DNA from: JACVRW01 sp963751105
GTDB taxonomy: Bacteria > Actinomycetota > Thermoleophilia > Solirubrobacterales > Thermoleophilaceae
Direction of reading: 5' to 3'
DNA: 64,000 nt
NCBI GenBank assembly: GCA_963751105.1
Contig: CAVVTG010000002.1
Span: forward strand, 434,001-498,000
In this document: one piece after another, positions 1 to 8,730 of the stretch
Layout of the letters: each line of letters begins with the position of its first letter
How positions within the stretch are numbered: position 1 is the first letter of the stretch
The notes under the pieces: generated by a model
Seen by the model: the letters and a program-made list of their open reading frames with translations, nothing else
What the model was told of the DNA's origin: nothing
The model's database searches: none
Translations under genes and position numbers: made by a program

Positions 1-360
1 GGCCTGGACACCGCGCTGGAGACCCTCGCTCACCGGGCGCCGTTGCCGGTGGACGTGGGCGAGCTGCCGGGCGAGCGCCTGCCCGAGGCCGTGGAGCTGG
101 CCGCCTACTTCGTGGTGGCCGAGGCGCTGACCAACGTGGCCAAGTACGCCGAGGCCAGCAGGGCCACGGTGCGCGTGGAGCGAGCCAACGGCCGGCTGCT
201 GGTGATGGTGGCCGACGACGGCGTGGGCGGAGCCGACCCCGACGAGGGCACCGGCCTGCGCGGCCTGGCCGACCGCATCGGCGTGCTCGAGGGACGGCTC
301 GTCGTGGACTCCCCGCCGGGTGAGGGCACCACCGTCACGGCGAGGATCCCGGTCCGGTGA
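1..360 (+). CDS. Sensor histidine kinase, C-terminal part (truncated by window start)
   Basis: The frame is open from base 1 and ends at the TGA at 358-360; only the last 119 residues are present. They form a HATPase_c domain of the NarX/DesK type: an N-box like EALTNVAKYAEA, then the ATP-lid glycines in DDGVGG and GTGLRGLADRI. The protein would phosphorylate the response regulator that follows, whose GTG overlaps this stop (GTGA), indicating translational coupling. The sensor and dimerisation regions lie outside the window, so the signal cannot be inferred. The family call is secure; the exact subfamily is not. Confidence 0.9.
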   Translation, partial: GLDTALETLAHRAPLPVDVGELPGERLPEAVELAAYFVVAEALTNVAKYAEASRATVRVERANGRLLVMVADDGVGGADPDEGTGLRGLADRIGVLEGRLVVDSPPGEGTTVTARIPVR

Positions 361-1025
361 CGGAGAAGGGCGACACCGCCACCCGCGTCGTGGTGGCCGA
401 CGACTCGGTGCTGTTGCGTGAGGGTGTGGTGCGGCTGCTCGAGGAATGGGGCTTCGACGTGGTGGCCCAGGCCGGCGACGCTGACGACCTGCTGCGCAAG
501 GTCAGCGCCCACAAGCCCGACGTGGCGGTGGTGGACATCCGCATGCCGCCCACCAACACCGACGATGGCCTGCGCGCGGCCCTGGAGATCCGCGCGCGGC
601 AGCCGGACACCGGGGTGCTGGTGCTGTCGCAGTACGTGGAGGAGAGCTATGCGCTCGAGCTGGTGGGCGACAGCGCGGGCGGGGTGGGCTATCTGCTCAA
701 GGACCGCGTGGCCGACGTGGAGCGCTTCATCGACTCGGTCAAGCGCGTGTCAGAGGGCGGCTCGGCGCTCGACCCGGAGGTGGTGTCACAGCTCGTGGGC
801 CGCGCCCGGCGCGACGATCCCCTGGAGCAGCTGACCCCGCGCGAGGGTGAGGTCATGGGCCTGATGGCCGAGGGTCGCTCGAACCACGCGATCGCCGAGC
901 AGATGATCGTGACCGAGCGCGCGGTCGAGAAGCACGTGACCAGCATCTTCGGCAAGCTCGACCTGCCGCCCGCGCCGGAGGACCACCGCCGCGTGCTGGC
1001 GGTGCTCGCCTTCCTCAGGGCCTAG
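357..1025 (+). CDS. NarL/LuxR-type response regulator
   Basis: 222 residues. The receiver domain covers about residues 9-130, with the acidic pair D15/D16 and the probable phospho-acceptor D60 in VVDIRMPP. A LuxR-type helix-turn-helix follows at about 155-215 (LTPREGEVMGLMAEG ... VEKHVTSIFGKL). It starts at GTG inside the kinase stop codon, so the two form a classic two-component pair. It should bind DNA as a dimer after phosphorylation; no target site is evident here. The 3' end overlaps the convergent methyltransferase by 11 bases. Confidence 0.93.
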   Translation: MTEKGDTATRVVVADDSVLLREGVVRLLEEWGFDVVAQAGDADDLLRKVSAHKPDVAVVDIRMPPTNTDDGLRAALEIRARQPDTGVLVLSQYVEESYALELVGDSAGGVGYLLKDRVADVERFIDSVKRVSEGGSALDPEVVSQLVGRARRDDPLEQLTPREGEVMGLMAEGRSNHAIAEQMIVTERAVEKHVTSIFGKLDLPPAPEDHRRVLAVLAFLRA

Positions 1026-1779
1026 GCACCACCGAGATCAGGTACTCGCCCCGGAAACGGAGGGTGCCATCGTCGGCCAGGTTCTCCTCGTGCAGGTAGT
1101 CGATGTAGGCGCTGCGCAGCTCGCCGGCCCGGTCGGCCAGCGCCTCCTGAGCGTTCAGGAGCGGTCCGAAGCTCTCGAGCATGAAGTCCGCGTAGCTCTC
1201 CGGCGACGCTTCGCGCCACTCGATCTCGTGGCGCTCGAAGCGGGCGTCGCCGAGCAGGTCGCGCACGTGTTCCTCGGTGCCCCACAGGAGCGGTGAGGTC
1301 GCGCCGGGCGGTGGCGGCGTCAGCCGTCCCGTGACGTCGAACATCCGCCCGATCGCTCCGGTGGGCGACCAGCAGGCGATGCCGAGCGCGCCTCCCGGCC
1401 GGCAGACGCGGATCATCTCCGCCGCGGTCCGCTCGTGGTCGGGAGCGAACATGTGCCCGAAGGCGGAGAGAACGCGATCGAAGCTGGCCTCCTCGAAGGG
1501 GTGCTGCTGGGCGTCGCCCTCCACCCACTCGACCTCCACCATCGCGTCGGCCGCGCGCTCGCGTGCGATGGCCAGCAGGTCGGGGGAGAAGTCCACGCCG
1601 GTCACCCGCGCCCCCGCCTTCACCGCCGGGATCGCGACGTTCCCGGTGCCGCAGGCCACGTCGAGCACCTCCATGCCCGGCTCCACCCCGGCCGCCTCCA
1701 CCAGCCGGTCGGCGGCGTCGGTGATCTTCTCCGCCACCGCCGCGTAGTTGCCCGAGCCCCACATCGTCTTCGGATCCAT
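1015..1779 (-). CDS. Class I SAM-dependent methyltransferase
   Basis: 254 residues with a Rossmann methyltransferase core. Motif I is VLDVACGTGNV (about residues 38-48), an acidic residue follows in VTGVDFSPDLL, and there is a motif IV-like FDRVLSAFGHMFAPD. It resembles the UbiE/Methyltransf_11 superfamily; the acceptor substrate cannot be read from sequence. The minus-strand start has a CATAGT element 8 bases upstream and no clear Shine-Dalgarno. It is monocistronic and convergent with the response regulator. Confidence 0.85.
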   Translation of the reverse strand: MDPKTMWGSGNYAAVAEKITDAADRLVEAAGVEPGMEVLDVACGTGNVAIPAVKAGARVTGVDFSPDLLAIARERAADAMVEVEWVEGDAQQHPFEEASFDRVLSAFGHMFAPDHERTAAEMIRVCRPGGALGIACWSPTGAIGRMFDVTGRLTPPPPGATSPLLWGTEEHVRDLLGDARFERHEIEWREASPESYADFMLESFGPLLNAQEALADRAGELRSAYIDYLHEENLADDGTLRFRGEYLISVVPRP

Positions 1780-1842
1780 GAGGTCCGACTATGTCGGGTT
1801 ACCCGTACTGCGCGCAACTGGTCCGTTTGTCACCCTGGGCGC

Positions 1843-2565
1843 ATGGATTCGATCGTCAGCGCCACCGACGTCCGCCGCCGCTACGGAGAGGGCGACGCCG
1901 CCGTGAACGCGCTCGCCGGGGTCACGGTCGGCTTCGAGCGCGGCCGCTACAGCGCCATCATGGGGCCATCGGGCTCGGGCAAGTCGACGCTCATGCACAT
2001 CCTCGCCGGCCTCGACCGGCCCACCTCGGGCTCGGTGACGCTCGACGACGTGGAGATCACGGATCTCGACGACGCCGACCTGACGCGCCTGCGCAGGGAC
2101 AAGCTCGGCTTCATCTTCCAGTTCTTCAACCTGCTCCCCGTCCTCACCGCCGAGGAGAACGTGGTGCTGCCGCTGTCGATCGCCGGCGAGAAGCCCGACC
2201 CGGAATGGATCGAGCGACTGATCGACACCGTCGGCCTGTCCGACCGGCGCACCCACCGGCCCGCCGAGCTCTCCGGCGGCCAGCAGCAGCGCGTGGCGGT
2301 GGCCCGTGCGCTGGCCTCCAAGCCCGCGGTGGTGTTCGCCGACGAGCCCACGGGCAACCTCGACTCCAAGTCGAGCGAGGAGGTGCTGGGCCTGCTGCGG
2401 CGCTCGGTGGACGAGCTGGGCCAGACCGTGGTGATGGTCACCCACGATCCCGAGGCGGCCGCCCACGCCGACCGGCTGCTGGTGCTGCGCGACGGCCTCG
2501 TGGTGCACGACGCCGAAGCAGGCAGCGCCGACGAAGTGATCGAGCTGATGAAGGCCGTGGCCTAG
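1843..2565 (+). CDS. ABC transporter ATP-binding protein, LolD/MacB type
   Basis: 240 residues. Walker A is GPSGSGKST (41-49), the signature is LSGGQQQR, and Walker B continues into DEPTGNLDS, typical of the MacB/LolD/FtsE branch that works with FtsX-type permeases. ATG 1843 is preferred because the family domain begins at once (MDSIVSATDVRR). The permease gene begins 3 bases after the stop, so the two form one transporter that probably moves a lipid, lipoprotein or peptide out of the membrane or acts as a mechanotransducer. The substrate is unknown. Confidence 0.93.
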   Translation: MDSIVSATDVRRRYGEGDAAVNALAGVTVGFERGRYSAIMGPSGSGKSTLMHILAGLDRPTSGSVTLDDVEITDLDDADLTRLRRDKLGFIFQFFNLLPVLTAEENVVLPLSIAGEKPDPEWIERLIDTVGLSDRRTHRPAELSGGQQQRVAVARALASKPAVVFADEPTGNLDSKSSEEVLGLLRRSVDELGQTVVMVTHDPEAAAHADRLLVLRDGLVVHDAEAGSADEVIELMKAVA

Positions 2566-2568
2566 CCG

Positions 2569-5118
2569 ATGACGAAGGTCTCCCTCCGCGGCCTGGCCCA
2601 GCGCAAGCTGCGCGGCTTCGTGACCATGCTCGCCGTGCTGCTCGGCGTGGCCTTCATCGCCGGCAGCTACGTGCTCACCGACACGATCAACCGGTCGTTC
2701 GACGACATCTTCGACACGGCCTACGCCGGCACCGACGTGGCCATCTCCTCCAGCACCACGGGCCAGACGGACGCCGCCGAGCCTCCGGCCTTCCCGGCCC
2801 GCTACCTGGAGGCCGTCGAGCAGGTGGACGGCGTGGAGACGGCGGCGGGCGGCATCTTCACCACGGGGCGCTTCGTCGACGCCGAGGGCGAGCCCCTCTC
2901 GGCCGGCTTCGCCCCGGAGTTCATCAGCTCGGTGGCCCCTGAGCCGTTCGAGACGCTGACTTACACCGAAGGCCGGCCGCCGCAGACCACCGGCGAGGCA
3001 TCGATCGACCAGTCGACCGCCGATCGTGAGGGGTTCGAGCCCGGCGACACGCTGCGGATCGCCGGCGAGGCGGGGGTCAAGGAGTACGAGATCTCCGGCA
3101 TCCAGCGCCTGGGCGACACGGCCTCGGGGGGCTCGGGAACGTCCGTGCTGACGCTGCCGGAGGCACAGCGCCTGACCGGGAAGGTGAACGAGCTCGACGC
3201 GATATCGGTGCAGGCGGCCGACGGCGTGGAGCCGGGCGAGCTGTCGCGGCGCATCAACGAGGTGCTACCGGCCCGTCTGACCGTCGAGACCGGCAACCAG
3301 GCGGCCGAGCGCCAGTCGCAGGACATCAAGGACGATCTCAGCTTCCTGCGGGTGATCCTGCTCGTGTTCGGCGGAGTGGCCCTGCTCGTGGGCAGCTTCC
3401 TGATCTTCAACACCTTCTCGATCACCGTGGCCCAGCGCATCCGCGAGCTGGGGATGCTGCGCACGCTCGGCGCCACCCGCTCGCAGATTCTGCGCGGCAT
3501 GGTGCTCGAGGCGGCGATCGTGGGCCTGGTGGGATCCGTGCTGGGCGTGGTGGCGGGAATCGGCCTGGCCGGCCTGCTCAACGCTCTGCTGAAGAGCATC
3601 GGCGCCGACCTGCCCAACACGGGCACGGTGATCGCGACCCGCACGGTGATACTCGCCCTGGTGGTGGGCCTGCTGGTGACGCTCGCCGCCGCCCTCGTTC
3701 CGGCCCTGCGCGCCACGCGCGTGTCGCCGATGGCGGCGCTGCTCGAGGCCGAGCTGCCCGAGACCCGCACGCGCGGGCGGATCTTCACGGCTGTTGCCGT
3801 GCTGCTCATGCTGGGCGGCATCGGTCTGGTCTGTGGCGGCCTGTTCGGAGGGATCGAGGACTCCAACGCCGCGGCCGGCCTGGTGGGTGGTGGGGCCGTG
3901 GCCACACTGTTCGGCGTCGCGATGTTCAGCCCCCGCCTGGTGCGGCCGCTCGCCTCGCTCATCGGCTGGCCGCTCGAGCGCCTGCGCGGGATCACCGGCC
4001 GGCTGGCGCGCGAGAACGCCGTGCGCAAGCCCGGCCGCACCGCGGTCACCGCCGGCGCCCTCATGATCGGCCTGGCGGTGGTGGTGTTCGTCACCGTGTT
4101 CGCGGCCGGGCTGAACGCCTCGGTGAGCAACGCGATCGACCGCAACTTCCAGGGCGACATCGTCCTGCAGAACACCGACGGCTTCTCCCCCTTCAGCCCG
4201 GGGGCGGCCCGGATTGCCGAGCGGGTGGAGGGCGTGGAGACGGTGTCGTCGCTCAGCTTCGCCGGCGCCGTGCGCGACGGCAAGGACGTGCGCCTGTCCG
4301 GCGTCGACCCGGCCCGCGTGGACGACGTTCTCTCCCTCGACTGGGAGGAGGGCTCGCCCGCGACGATCCGCGAGCTCAGCTCGACCGGCGCCGTGGTGGA
4401 CGACGCGTGGGCCTCCTCCAACGACCTCTCGGTGGGCGACGAGATCAGGCTGCGGACTCCGCTGGAGGAGACGGCCACCTACACGATCGAGGGCACGATC
4501 AAGGACAACGCCGACCTGCTCGGCAACGTGGTCGTCACCGAGCAGCAGCTGGCCGAGCGGTTCGCGGTCCGCGAGCCGAGCTTCACCTTCGTGAACCTGG
4601 CCTCGGGCGCCGACCCCGACACGGTGCAGAAGCGTGTCGCGGCAGCGGTGGACCGGCGCTTCCCCACGGTCGACACGCTCAACCAGCAGGAGCTCAAGGA
4701 CAACCAGCAGGCGCAGATCAACCAGCTGGTGAACTTCTTCTACGTGCTGCTCGCGTTGGCCATCGTGATCTCGCTGCTGGGCATCGTCACCACGCTCGCG
4801 CTGTCCATCCACGAGCGCACGCGTGAGCTGGGCATGCTCCGCGCGGTGGGCATGTCGCGCAAGCAGGTGCGGCGCCTCGTGCGCTACGAGTCGGTGATCA
4901 CGGCGCTCATCGGGGCCATCCTGGGGACCGTGCTGGGCGTGATCTTCGCCACGCTGATGTCGGTGCCGCTCTCCGACGAGGGCTTCGAGCTGGCCTATCC
5001 GATCGGCACGCTGCTGGTGCTGCTCATCCTGGCCGCACTGGCCGGTGTGCTGGCGGCGATCGGCCCGGCACGGCGGGCTGCCCGCCTGGACGTGCTCCGG
5101 GCCGTGGCCTACGAGTAG
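2569..5118 (+). CDS. FtsX-like ABC permease (duplicated FtsX domains)
   Basis: 849 residues. An N-terminal membrane segment (about 12-32) is followed by a MacB-like periplasmic domain, three membrane helices around 260-385 (first FtsX domain with RIRELGMLRTLGATR), further helices near 405-460, a second extracytoplasmic domain, and a C-terminal FtsX domain around 720-845 (RTRELGMLRAVGMSR). The duplicated architecture matches actinobacterial permeases paired with MacB-type ATPases. It starts 3 bases after the ATPase gene. The stop TAG forms part of a TAGCGT element placed 6 bases before the next start. Confidence 0.92.
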   Translation: MTKVSLRGLAQRKLRGFVTMLAVLLGVAFIAGSYVLTDTINRSFDDIFDTAYAGTDVAISSSTTGQTDAAEPPAFPARYLEAVEQVDGVETAAGGIFTTGRFVDAEGEPLSAGFAPEFISSVAPEPFETLTYTEGRPPQTTGEASIDQSTADREGFEPGDTLRIAGEAGVKEYEISGIQRLGDTASGGSGTSVLTLPEAQRLTGKVNELDAISVQAADGVEPGELSRRINEVLPARLTVETGNQAAERQSQDIKDDLSFLRVILLVFGGVALLVGSFLIFNTFSITVAQRIRELGMLRTLGATRSQILRGMVLEAAIVGLVGSVLGVVAGIGLAGLLNALLKSIGADLPNTGTVIATRTVILALVVGLLVTLAAALVPALRATRVSPMAALLEAELPETRTRGRIFTAVAVLLMLGGIGLVCGGLFGGIEDSNAAAGLVGGGAVATLFGVAMFSPRLVRPLASLIGWPLERLRGITGRLARENAVRKPGRTAVTAGALMIGLAVVVFVTVFAAGLNASVSNAIDRNFQGDIVLQNTDGFSPFSPGAARIAERVEGVETVSSLSFAGAVRDGKDVRLSGVDPARVDDVLSLDWEEGSPATIRELSSTGAVVDDAWASSNDLSVGDEIRLRTPLEETATYTIEGTIKDNADLLGNVVVTEQQLAERFAVREPSFTFVNLASGADPDTVQKRVAAAVDRRFPTVDTLNQQELKDNQQAQINQLVNFFYVLLALAIVISLLGIVTTLALSIHERTRELGMLRAVGMSRKQVRRLVRYESVITALIGAILGTVLGVIFATLMSVPLSDEGFELAYPIGTLLVLLILAALAGVLAAIGPARRAARLDVLRAVAYE

Positions 5119-5121
5119 CGT
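5116..5121 (+). promoter_or_regulatory. -10-like element TAGCGT, leaderless-type spacing
   Basis: TAGCGT ends 6 bases before ATG 5128, and no Shine-Dalgarno precedes that start. The same TANNNT-to-start spacing recurs at many genes in this window, suggesting a -10 hexamer placing the transcription start at the initiation codon. No convincing -35 is seen. Confidence 0.4.
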
Positions 5122-5127
5122 CGCGCG

Positions 5128-5541
5128 ATGAGCGGCGAGCGTGCCATTCCGGTCTCGGGGGTGTCCGAGCTGGTGCTCGAGGTCGTGGATCTCGAGGCCT
5201 CCGTGCGCTTCTACTCCGAGGTGCTGGGCCTGCCCGTGGTAGAGCGCTGGCCGGACCGCGAGGCGGTGTGGGTGATGGCCGGAGACCGCACGAGGATCGG
5301 GCTCTGGCGCCCGCAGGTCGGCCTGGCCGGGGGGCGCGGCGGCGTGCACGTGCACTACGCGATGAAGATCGCCGACGCCGACTTCGACGCCGCCGTCGAC
5401 CTGCTGCGCGAGCGCGGCCAGGAGGTGGAGGTGCTGCGCTTCGGGGAGAGCCACGGCCGCGCCGCGTACGTGAACGACCCCGACGGCAACGTGGTCGAGC
5501 TGTGGACCTGGGACGTAGGAGAGCACCTGCGCCCCGACTAG
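5128..5541 (+). CDS. VOC-superfamily (glyoxalase/dioxygenase fold) protein
   Basis: 137 residues spanning one vicinal-oxygen-chelate module: SELVLEVVDLEASVRFYSEVLGLPV at the start and AYVNDPDGNVVELWTWD at the end. The terminal Glu in VVELW is the usual metal ligand. Such proteins are metal-dependent lyases, dioxygenases or binding proteins; nothing here fixes the substrate. It lies between the ABC permease and meaB. Methylmalonyl-CoA epimerases also belong to this fold, but the sequence does not clearly show epimerase features. Confidence 0.85.
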   Translation: MSGERAIPVSGVSELVLEVVDLEASVRFYSEVLGLPVVERWPDREAVWVMAGDRTRIGLWRPQVGLAGGRGGVHVHYAMKIADADFDAAVDLLRERGQEVEVLRFGESHGRAAYVNDPDGNVVELWTWDVGEHLRPD

Positions 5542-5554
5542 CATTGCGCGCTGC

Positions 5555-6526
5555 ATGCCGGCCCCCGGACGCACCGCCGCCGACCTCGCCGAGCGCCTCC
5601 TGGCGGGAGACAAGCGCGCGCTGGCGCGGGCGATCTCGCTCGTCGAGAACGACGATCCCGAGGGCTGGCGGCTCGTCCGCGAGGTCTATCCGAGCACCGG
5701 CCGCGCGGCGGTGGTCGGCTTCACCGGTCCCCCGGGCGTGGGCAAGTCGACCATCATCGCCCGGCTGGTGGAGGGTGCGAGGGCGGCCGACCGCCAGGTG
5801 GCCGTGCTGTCGATCGACCCGAGCTCGCCCTTCACCCAGGGCGCCCTGCTGGGTGACCGGATCCGGCTGGTCGATCACTTCCTCGACCCGGGCGTGTACA
5901 TCCGCTCCATGGCGAGCCGGGGCTCGCTCGGCGGCCTGTCCGAGGCCACCCTGCAGGCGGCTCTGCTCATGGACGCGTCCGGCAAGGACGACGTCTTCCT
6001 CGAGACCGTCGGGGTGGGGCAGGCCGAGGTGGACATCATCGACCACGCCGACACGATCGTGCTGGCGCTCATGCCGGGGTCGGGCGATTCGATCCAGGCC
6101 CTCAAGGCGGGGGTCATGGAGATCCCCGACGTGATCGTGGTCAACAAGGCCGACCACCCGTTGACCGACACGATGGTGCGCGAGATTCGCGGCGTGCTCT
6201 CTCTCGGTCCCCAGGAGGGCTGGCGCGTGCCCATCGTCAAGGCCGAGGCCACCCGCAACGAGGGCATCGAGGAGCTGGCCGAGCGGATCGCCGAGCATCG
6301 CGAGTTCATCGAGCAGGAGGGCACGCTCGCGGAGCGACGCCGGCGCAACCTGCTCAACGAGGTGATCGCCCTGGCCGCGGCGCGGCAGAGGCGCAAGATC
6401 GAGGCTCGCGTGCGCGAGGACGATTCCATCCACGAGCTGCTCGACGAGGTGGTGGCTCGCCGCCTCGATCCTGCCAGCGCCGCTGCGAAGCTGCTGGAGG
6501 ACGACCCGACGCCCGCGGCGGGCTAG
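5555..6526 (+). CDS. meaB: MeaB/ArgK-type GTPase (methylmalonyl-CoA mutase chaperone)
   Basis: 323 residues. G1/P-loop GPPGVGKST (58-66), a conserved DPSSPFTQGALLGDR segment, ETVGVGQAEVD (switch region) and the base-specificity motif NKAD. This is the G3E-type GTPase that loads and repairs the adenosylcobalamin cofactor of methylmalonyl-CoA mutase. A separate B12-binding mutase-type subunit lies at 44432-44830, so the substrate system is plausibly encoded in this genome. TAGCAT lies 10 bases before the ATG, and no Shine-Dalgarno is seen. Confidence 0.93.
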   Translation: MPAPGRTAADLAERLLAGDKRALARAISLVENDDPEGWRLVREVYPSTGRAAVVGFTGPPGVGKSTIIARLVEGARAADRQVAVLSIDPSSPFTQGALLGDRIRLVDHFLDPGVYIRSMASRGSLGGLSEATLQAALLMDASGKDDVFLETVGVGQAEVDIIDHADTIVLALMPGSGDSIQALKAGVMEIPDVIVVNKADHPLTDTMVREIRGVLSLGPQEGWRVPIVKAEATRNEGIEELAERIAEHREFIEQEGTLAERRRRNLLNEVIALAAARQRRKIEARVREDDSIHELLDEVVARRLDPASAAAKLLEDDPTPAAG

Positions 6527-6538
6527 CCTTCACTCGCG

Positions 6539-7462
6539 GTGAGCGAGTCTGGCTCCTATCGCCTGGAGGCCGGCGAGGCCCTGCCCGAGGGCGTCGCCCG
6601 CGTGGCCCGGGGTCGCATCGACCACGCGATCGACGAGCTGTCCGGCGCGAGCGACAGCGCCCCTGAGGAGTCAGTCCACAACGCGCGCAAGGACATCAAG
6701 AAGCTGCGCGCTCTCCTGCGCCTCGTCCGCGGCGAGATCGGCAAGAGCGTCTACCGCGAGGAGAACGATGCGTTGCGCTCGGCGGCCGCGGAGCTGGCGG
6801 GCTCCCGTGACGCCGACGTGCTGGTGGTCACCCTCGAGGGCCTCGAACTGGACGAGGGCGTGAGCGGGCCGCTACGCCAAGCGGTCGAGGCCCACCGGCT
6901 GCTGACCACCGGGGGCGGTCGCGCTCAGGCCTCCGCCCGGGCGGTCGAGATCCTCGGCGAGGTGCGGGCGCGCGTGGCGGGCTGGCCGCTCGAGTCCGAG
7001 AGCTTCGACGCGCTGGAGCCGGGCCTGCGTCGCATGTACCGCCGCGGCCGGGGCGAGTACCGCGCGCTGCGCAAGTCGGCGGACACCGAGGGTCTTCACG
7101 AGTGGCGCAAGCGGGCCAAGGAGCTCTGGTACGACCACCAGCTGCTCGCCTTCGTCTGGACGCCGGTGATGGAGACCGTGGCCGACGAGGCCCACGAGCT
7201 GTCCGACCGGCTCGGCGACGACCACGATCTCGCTCTGTTGCTCGAGTGGGCCGAGCAGCACGCCGAGGTCGCCCCCGAGCTGGCGCAGGCCGTGGCCGCG
7301 CGCCGCGCCCTCCTGCAGGCCGACGCCTTCGAGCTGGGTGCGCGCCTCTACGCCGACCGGCCGCGCGTCTTCATCGACCGGCTGGAGCGCTGGTGGGAAG
7401 CGGCGGCGGCCGAGCAGGCGGGGCACAGCCCGGTCAGCACGAGCTCGGCGCCGGCCGGCTGA
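6539..7462 (+). CDS. CHAD-domain protein
   Basis: 307 residues, GTG start. The helical CHAD domain covers most of the protein, with paired basic/His helices such as VHNARKDIKKLRALLRLVRG (about 42-61) and LHEWRKRAKELWYDHQLL (about 185-202). CHAD domains bind inorganic polyphosphate and are often linked to polyphosphate granules. There is no CYTH domain here, unlike many CHAD proteins. The last 115 bases are antisense to the 3' end of the fur-like gene. Confidence 0.9.
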   Translation: MSESGSYRLEAGEALPEGVARVARGRIDHAIDELSGASDSAPEESVHNARKDIKKLRALLRLVRGEIGKSVYREENDALRSAAAELAGSRDADVLVVTLEGLELDEGVSGPLRQAVEAHRLLTTGGGRAQASARAVEILGEVRARVAGWPLESESFDALEPGLRRMYRRGRGEYRALRKSADTEGLHEWRKRAKELWYDHQLLAFVWTPVMETVADEAHELSDRLGDDHDLALLLEWAEQHAEVAPELAQAVAARRALLQADAFELGARLYADRPRVFIDRLERWWEAAAAEQAGHSPVSTSSAPAG

Positions 7463-7827
7463 GCTCCGCTGCGGCGGGCAGCGCGCAGGACCGCGGCCAC
7501 GTCGAGCGGGGCCTCCACATCCTCCACGGAGCCGCAGCGAGAGCAGACGAGGTGGTGGTGGTCGTCGGTTCTCGGGTCCCAGAGCGTTGCGCCGCTCTGC
7601 GCGGACAGACGGCGCACCATGCCCAGTTCCTCGAACAGCTCGAGGGCGGCGTAGACGGTGGGAAGTGACGCGTTGGGCAGGCGGTCGGAGACGCCGTCGA
7701 GCACCTGCTCGGCGGTCACGTGACGATTCAGGTCCATCAGCGTCCGGTGAATCAGCACCCGCTGGGGGGTCACGCGCATGCCTCGCTCGTGGAGGGCCGC
7801 GCCGAGGGTTTCGTAGCCGCTTTCCAT
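7348..7827 (-). CDS. Fur-family metalloregulator
   Basis: 159 residues from ATG 7827 (an in-frame ATG at 7851 would add 8). The N-terminal winged helix contains RVTPQR and LPTVYAALELFEELGMV; the C-terminal metal-binding part has DDHHHLVCSRCG and CPAC, so both structural zinc CxxC pairs are present. After CPAC the protein runs 27 more residues encoded antisense to the CHAD gene. It is divergent from the VIT/CCC1-type transporter with only about 50 bases between starts, which suggests it senses iron, manganese or peroxide and controls that transporter. Fur, PerR, Mur and Zur cannot be told apart by eye. Confidence 0.9.
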   Translation of the reverse strand: MESGYETLGAALHERGMRVTPQRVLIHRTLMDLNRHVTAEQVLDGVSDRLPNASLPTVYAALELFEELGMVRRLSAQSGATLWDPRTDDHHHLVCSRCGSVEDVEAPLDVAAVLRAARRSGAQPAGAELVLTGLCPACSAAAASHQRSSRSMKTRGRSA

Positions 7828-7862
7828 TAGGCGACCCTTACTGTAACTCATTTGCGATAAGC

Positions 7863-7868
7863 CATAAT
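7863..7868 (+). promoter_or_regulatory. -10-like CATAAT in the fur/VIT divergent region
   Basis: CATAAT ends 6 bases before ATG 7875, the spacing expected for a leaderless transcript. It sits in a local AT-rich patch (about 7838-7870) between divergent fur-like and VIT-like genes, the natural place for a metalloregulator operator. I see no perfect palindrome, so an operator is not claimed. Confidence 0.4.
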
Positions 7869-7874
7869 CGGGCC

Positions 7875-8381
7875 ATGTCGACTGCCGCCCAGCTGCTGGA
7901 CCGGCTTCGGGCCACGGACGAGCGCCGGCTGGCGCTGCAGGTGGTTCAGCCGGGCCTGATCGGGCTCATCGACGGCACGATCTCCACGCTGGCACCGATC
8001 TTCGCCACGGCCTACCTCGCGGGCTCGCGCGAGGCGCTGCTGGTGGGCGTGGCCGCCGCCCTGGGTGCGGCCATCAGCATGGGCCTGTCCGAGGGACTGT
8101 CCGACGACGGCTCGCTCACCGGGCGCGGCAGCTCGCTGTCGCGTGGGCTGATCACGGGCGGCGCCACCTTCGTGGGCGGCTCGCTGCACGCCCTGCCCTT
8201 CCTCATCGCAGACGTCGACCGGGCGCTGACCCTGGCCTACGCGGTGGTCGCGGTGGAGCTGCTCCTGATCGCCTGGATCCGGCGTCGCTTCATGCAGGTG
8301 TCGCTCACCCGCTCGCTGATCCAGGTCACCCTCGGTGGGGTGACCGTCGCGACCGTGGGCGTGGTCATCGGGAGCGCCTAG
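7875..8381 (+). CDS. VIT1/CCC1-type metal transporter homologue
   Basis: 168 residues, mostly hydrophobic, with GLIDGTISTLAPIFATAYLAG near the N-terminus and about four to five membrane segments ending in VTVATVGVVIGSA. VIT1/CCC1 proteins move Fe2+ or Mn2+ across membranes. The protein lacks the long helical metal-binding insert of plant VIT1 and resembles the short bacterial members. Divergence from a Fur-family gene supports a role in iron or manganese homeostasis. Family assignment is good, substrate is inferred. Confidence 0.78.
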   Translation: MSTAAQLLDRLRATDERRLALQVVQPGLIGLIDGTISTLAPIFATAYLAGSREALLVGVAAALGAAISMGLSEGLSDDGSLTGRGSSLSRGLITGGATFVGGSLHALPFLIADVDRALTLAYAVVAVELLLIAWIRRRFMQVSLTRSLIQVTLGGVTVATVGVVIGSA

Positions 8382-8384
8382 GAA

Positions 8385-8726
8385 CTAGGCAGCCTCGTCG
8401 CGCTCGGCCACCAGCCGCTTCGGCGCCGCCAGGCGCCACGCGTCCTCCAGCACCTCGGCCAGCTCGTCCCCATCGATGTTCTCGAGCCGCACGAGGAAGT
8501 AGCCGTAGCCCTCGTAGTGGGGCGTCTCGAAGAAGACGTCGGGCTCGGCCTGCATCAGGAGCTGCTTCTCGCCCTTGTCCACCTTGGCCACCAGCACCGT
8601 GTCCCCGTCGCGCAGCCGGGCGAAGAACTTGCCCCTGACCTTCCACGAGGGAGTTCCGTAGGACGTGCCCTCGTCCACCTCGGGAAGGCCGTCGATGATG
8701 CGGCGGACGGTTTGGGCGTCGGACAT
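8385..8726 (-). CDS. MmcQ/YjbR family protein
   Basis: 113 residues covering the whole YjbR-like fold: RIIDGLPEVDEGTSYGTPSWKVRGKFFARL at the N-terminus and a VLVAKVDKGEKQLL strand pair, ending in EDAWRLAAPKRLV. The family is small, CyaY-like, often annotated as DNA-binding, and its biochemical role is poorly defined. Its stop lies 3 bases from the convergent VIT-like gene and its start 4 bases downstream of the membrane-protein stop, so it is probably co-transcribed with 8731-10092. Confidence 0.88.
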   Translation of the reverse strand: MSDAQTVRRIIDGLPEVDEGTSYGTPSWKVRGKFFARLRDGDTVLVAKVDKGEKQLLMQAEPDVFFETPHYEGYGYFLVRLENIDGDELAEVLEDAWRLAAPKRLVAERDEAA

Positions 8727-8730
8727 GGCG

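Noticed and set aside
3265..5613. Long minus-strand open frame (782 codons) opposite the FtsX permease
   Set aside because: Its product is rich in His, Gln, Arg and Asp with no domains, the typical shadow of a GC-rich coding strand.
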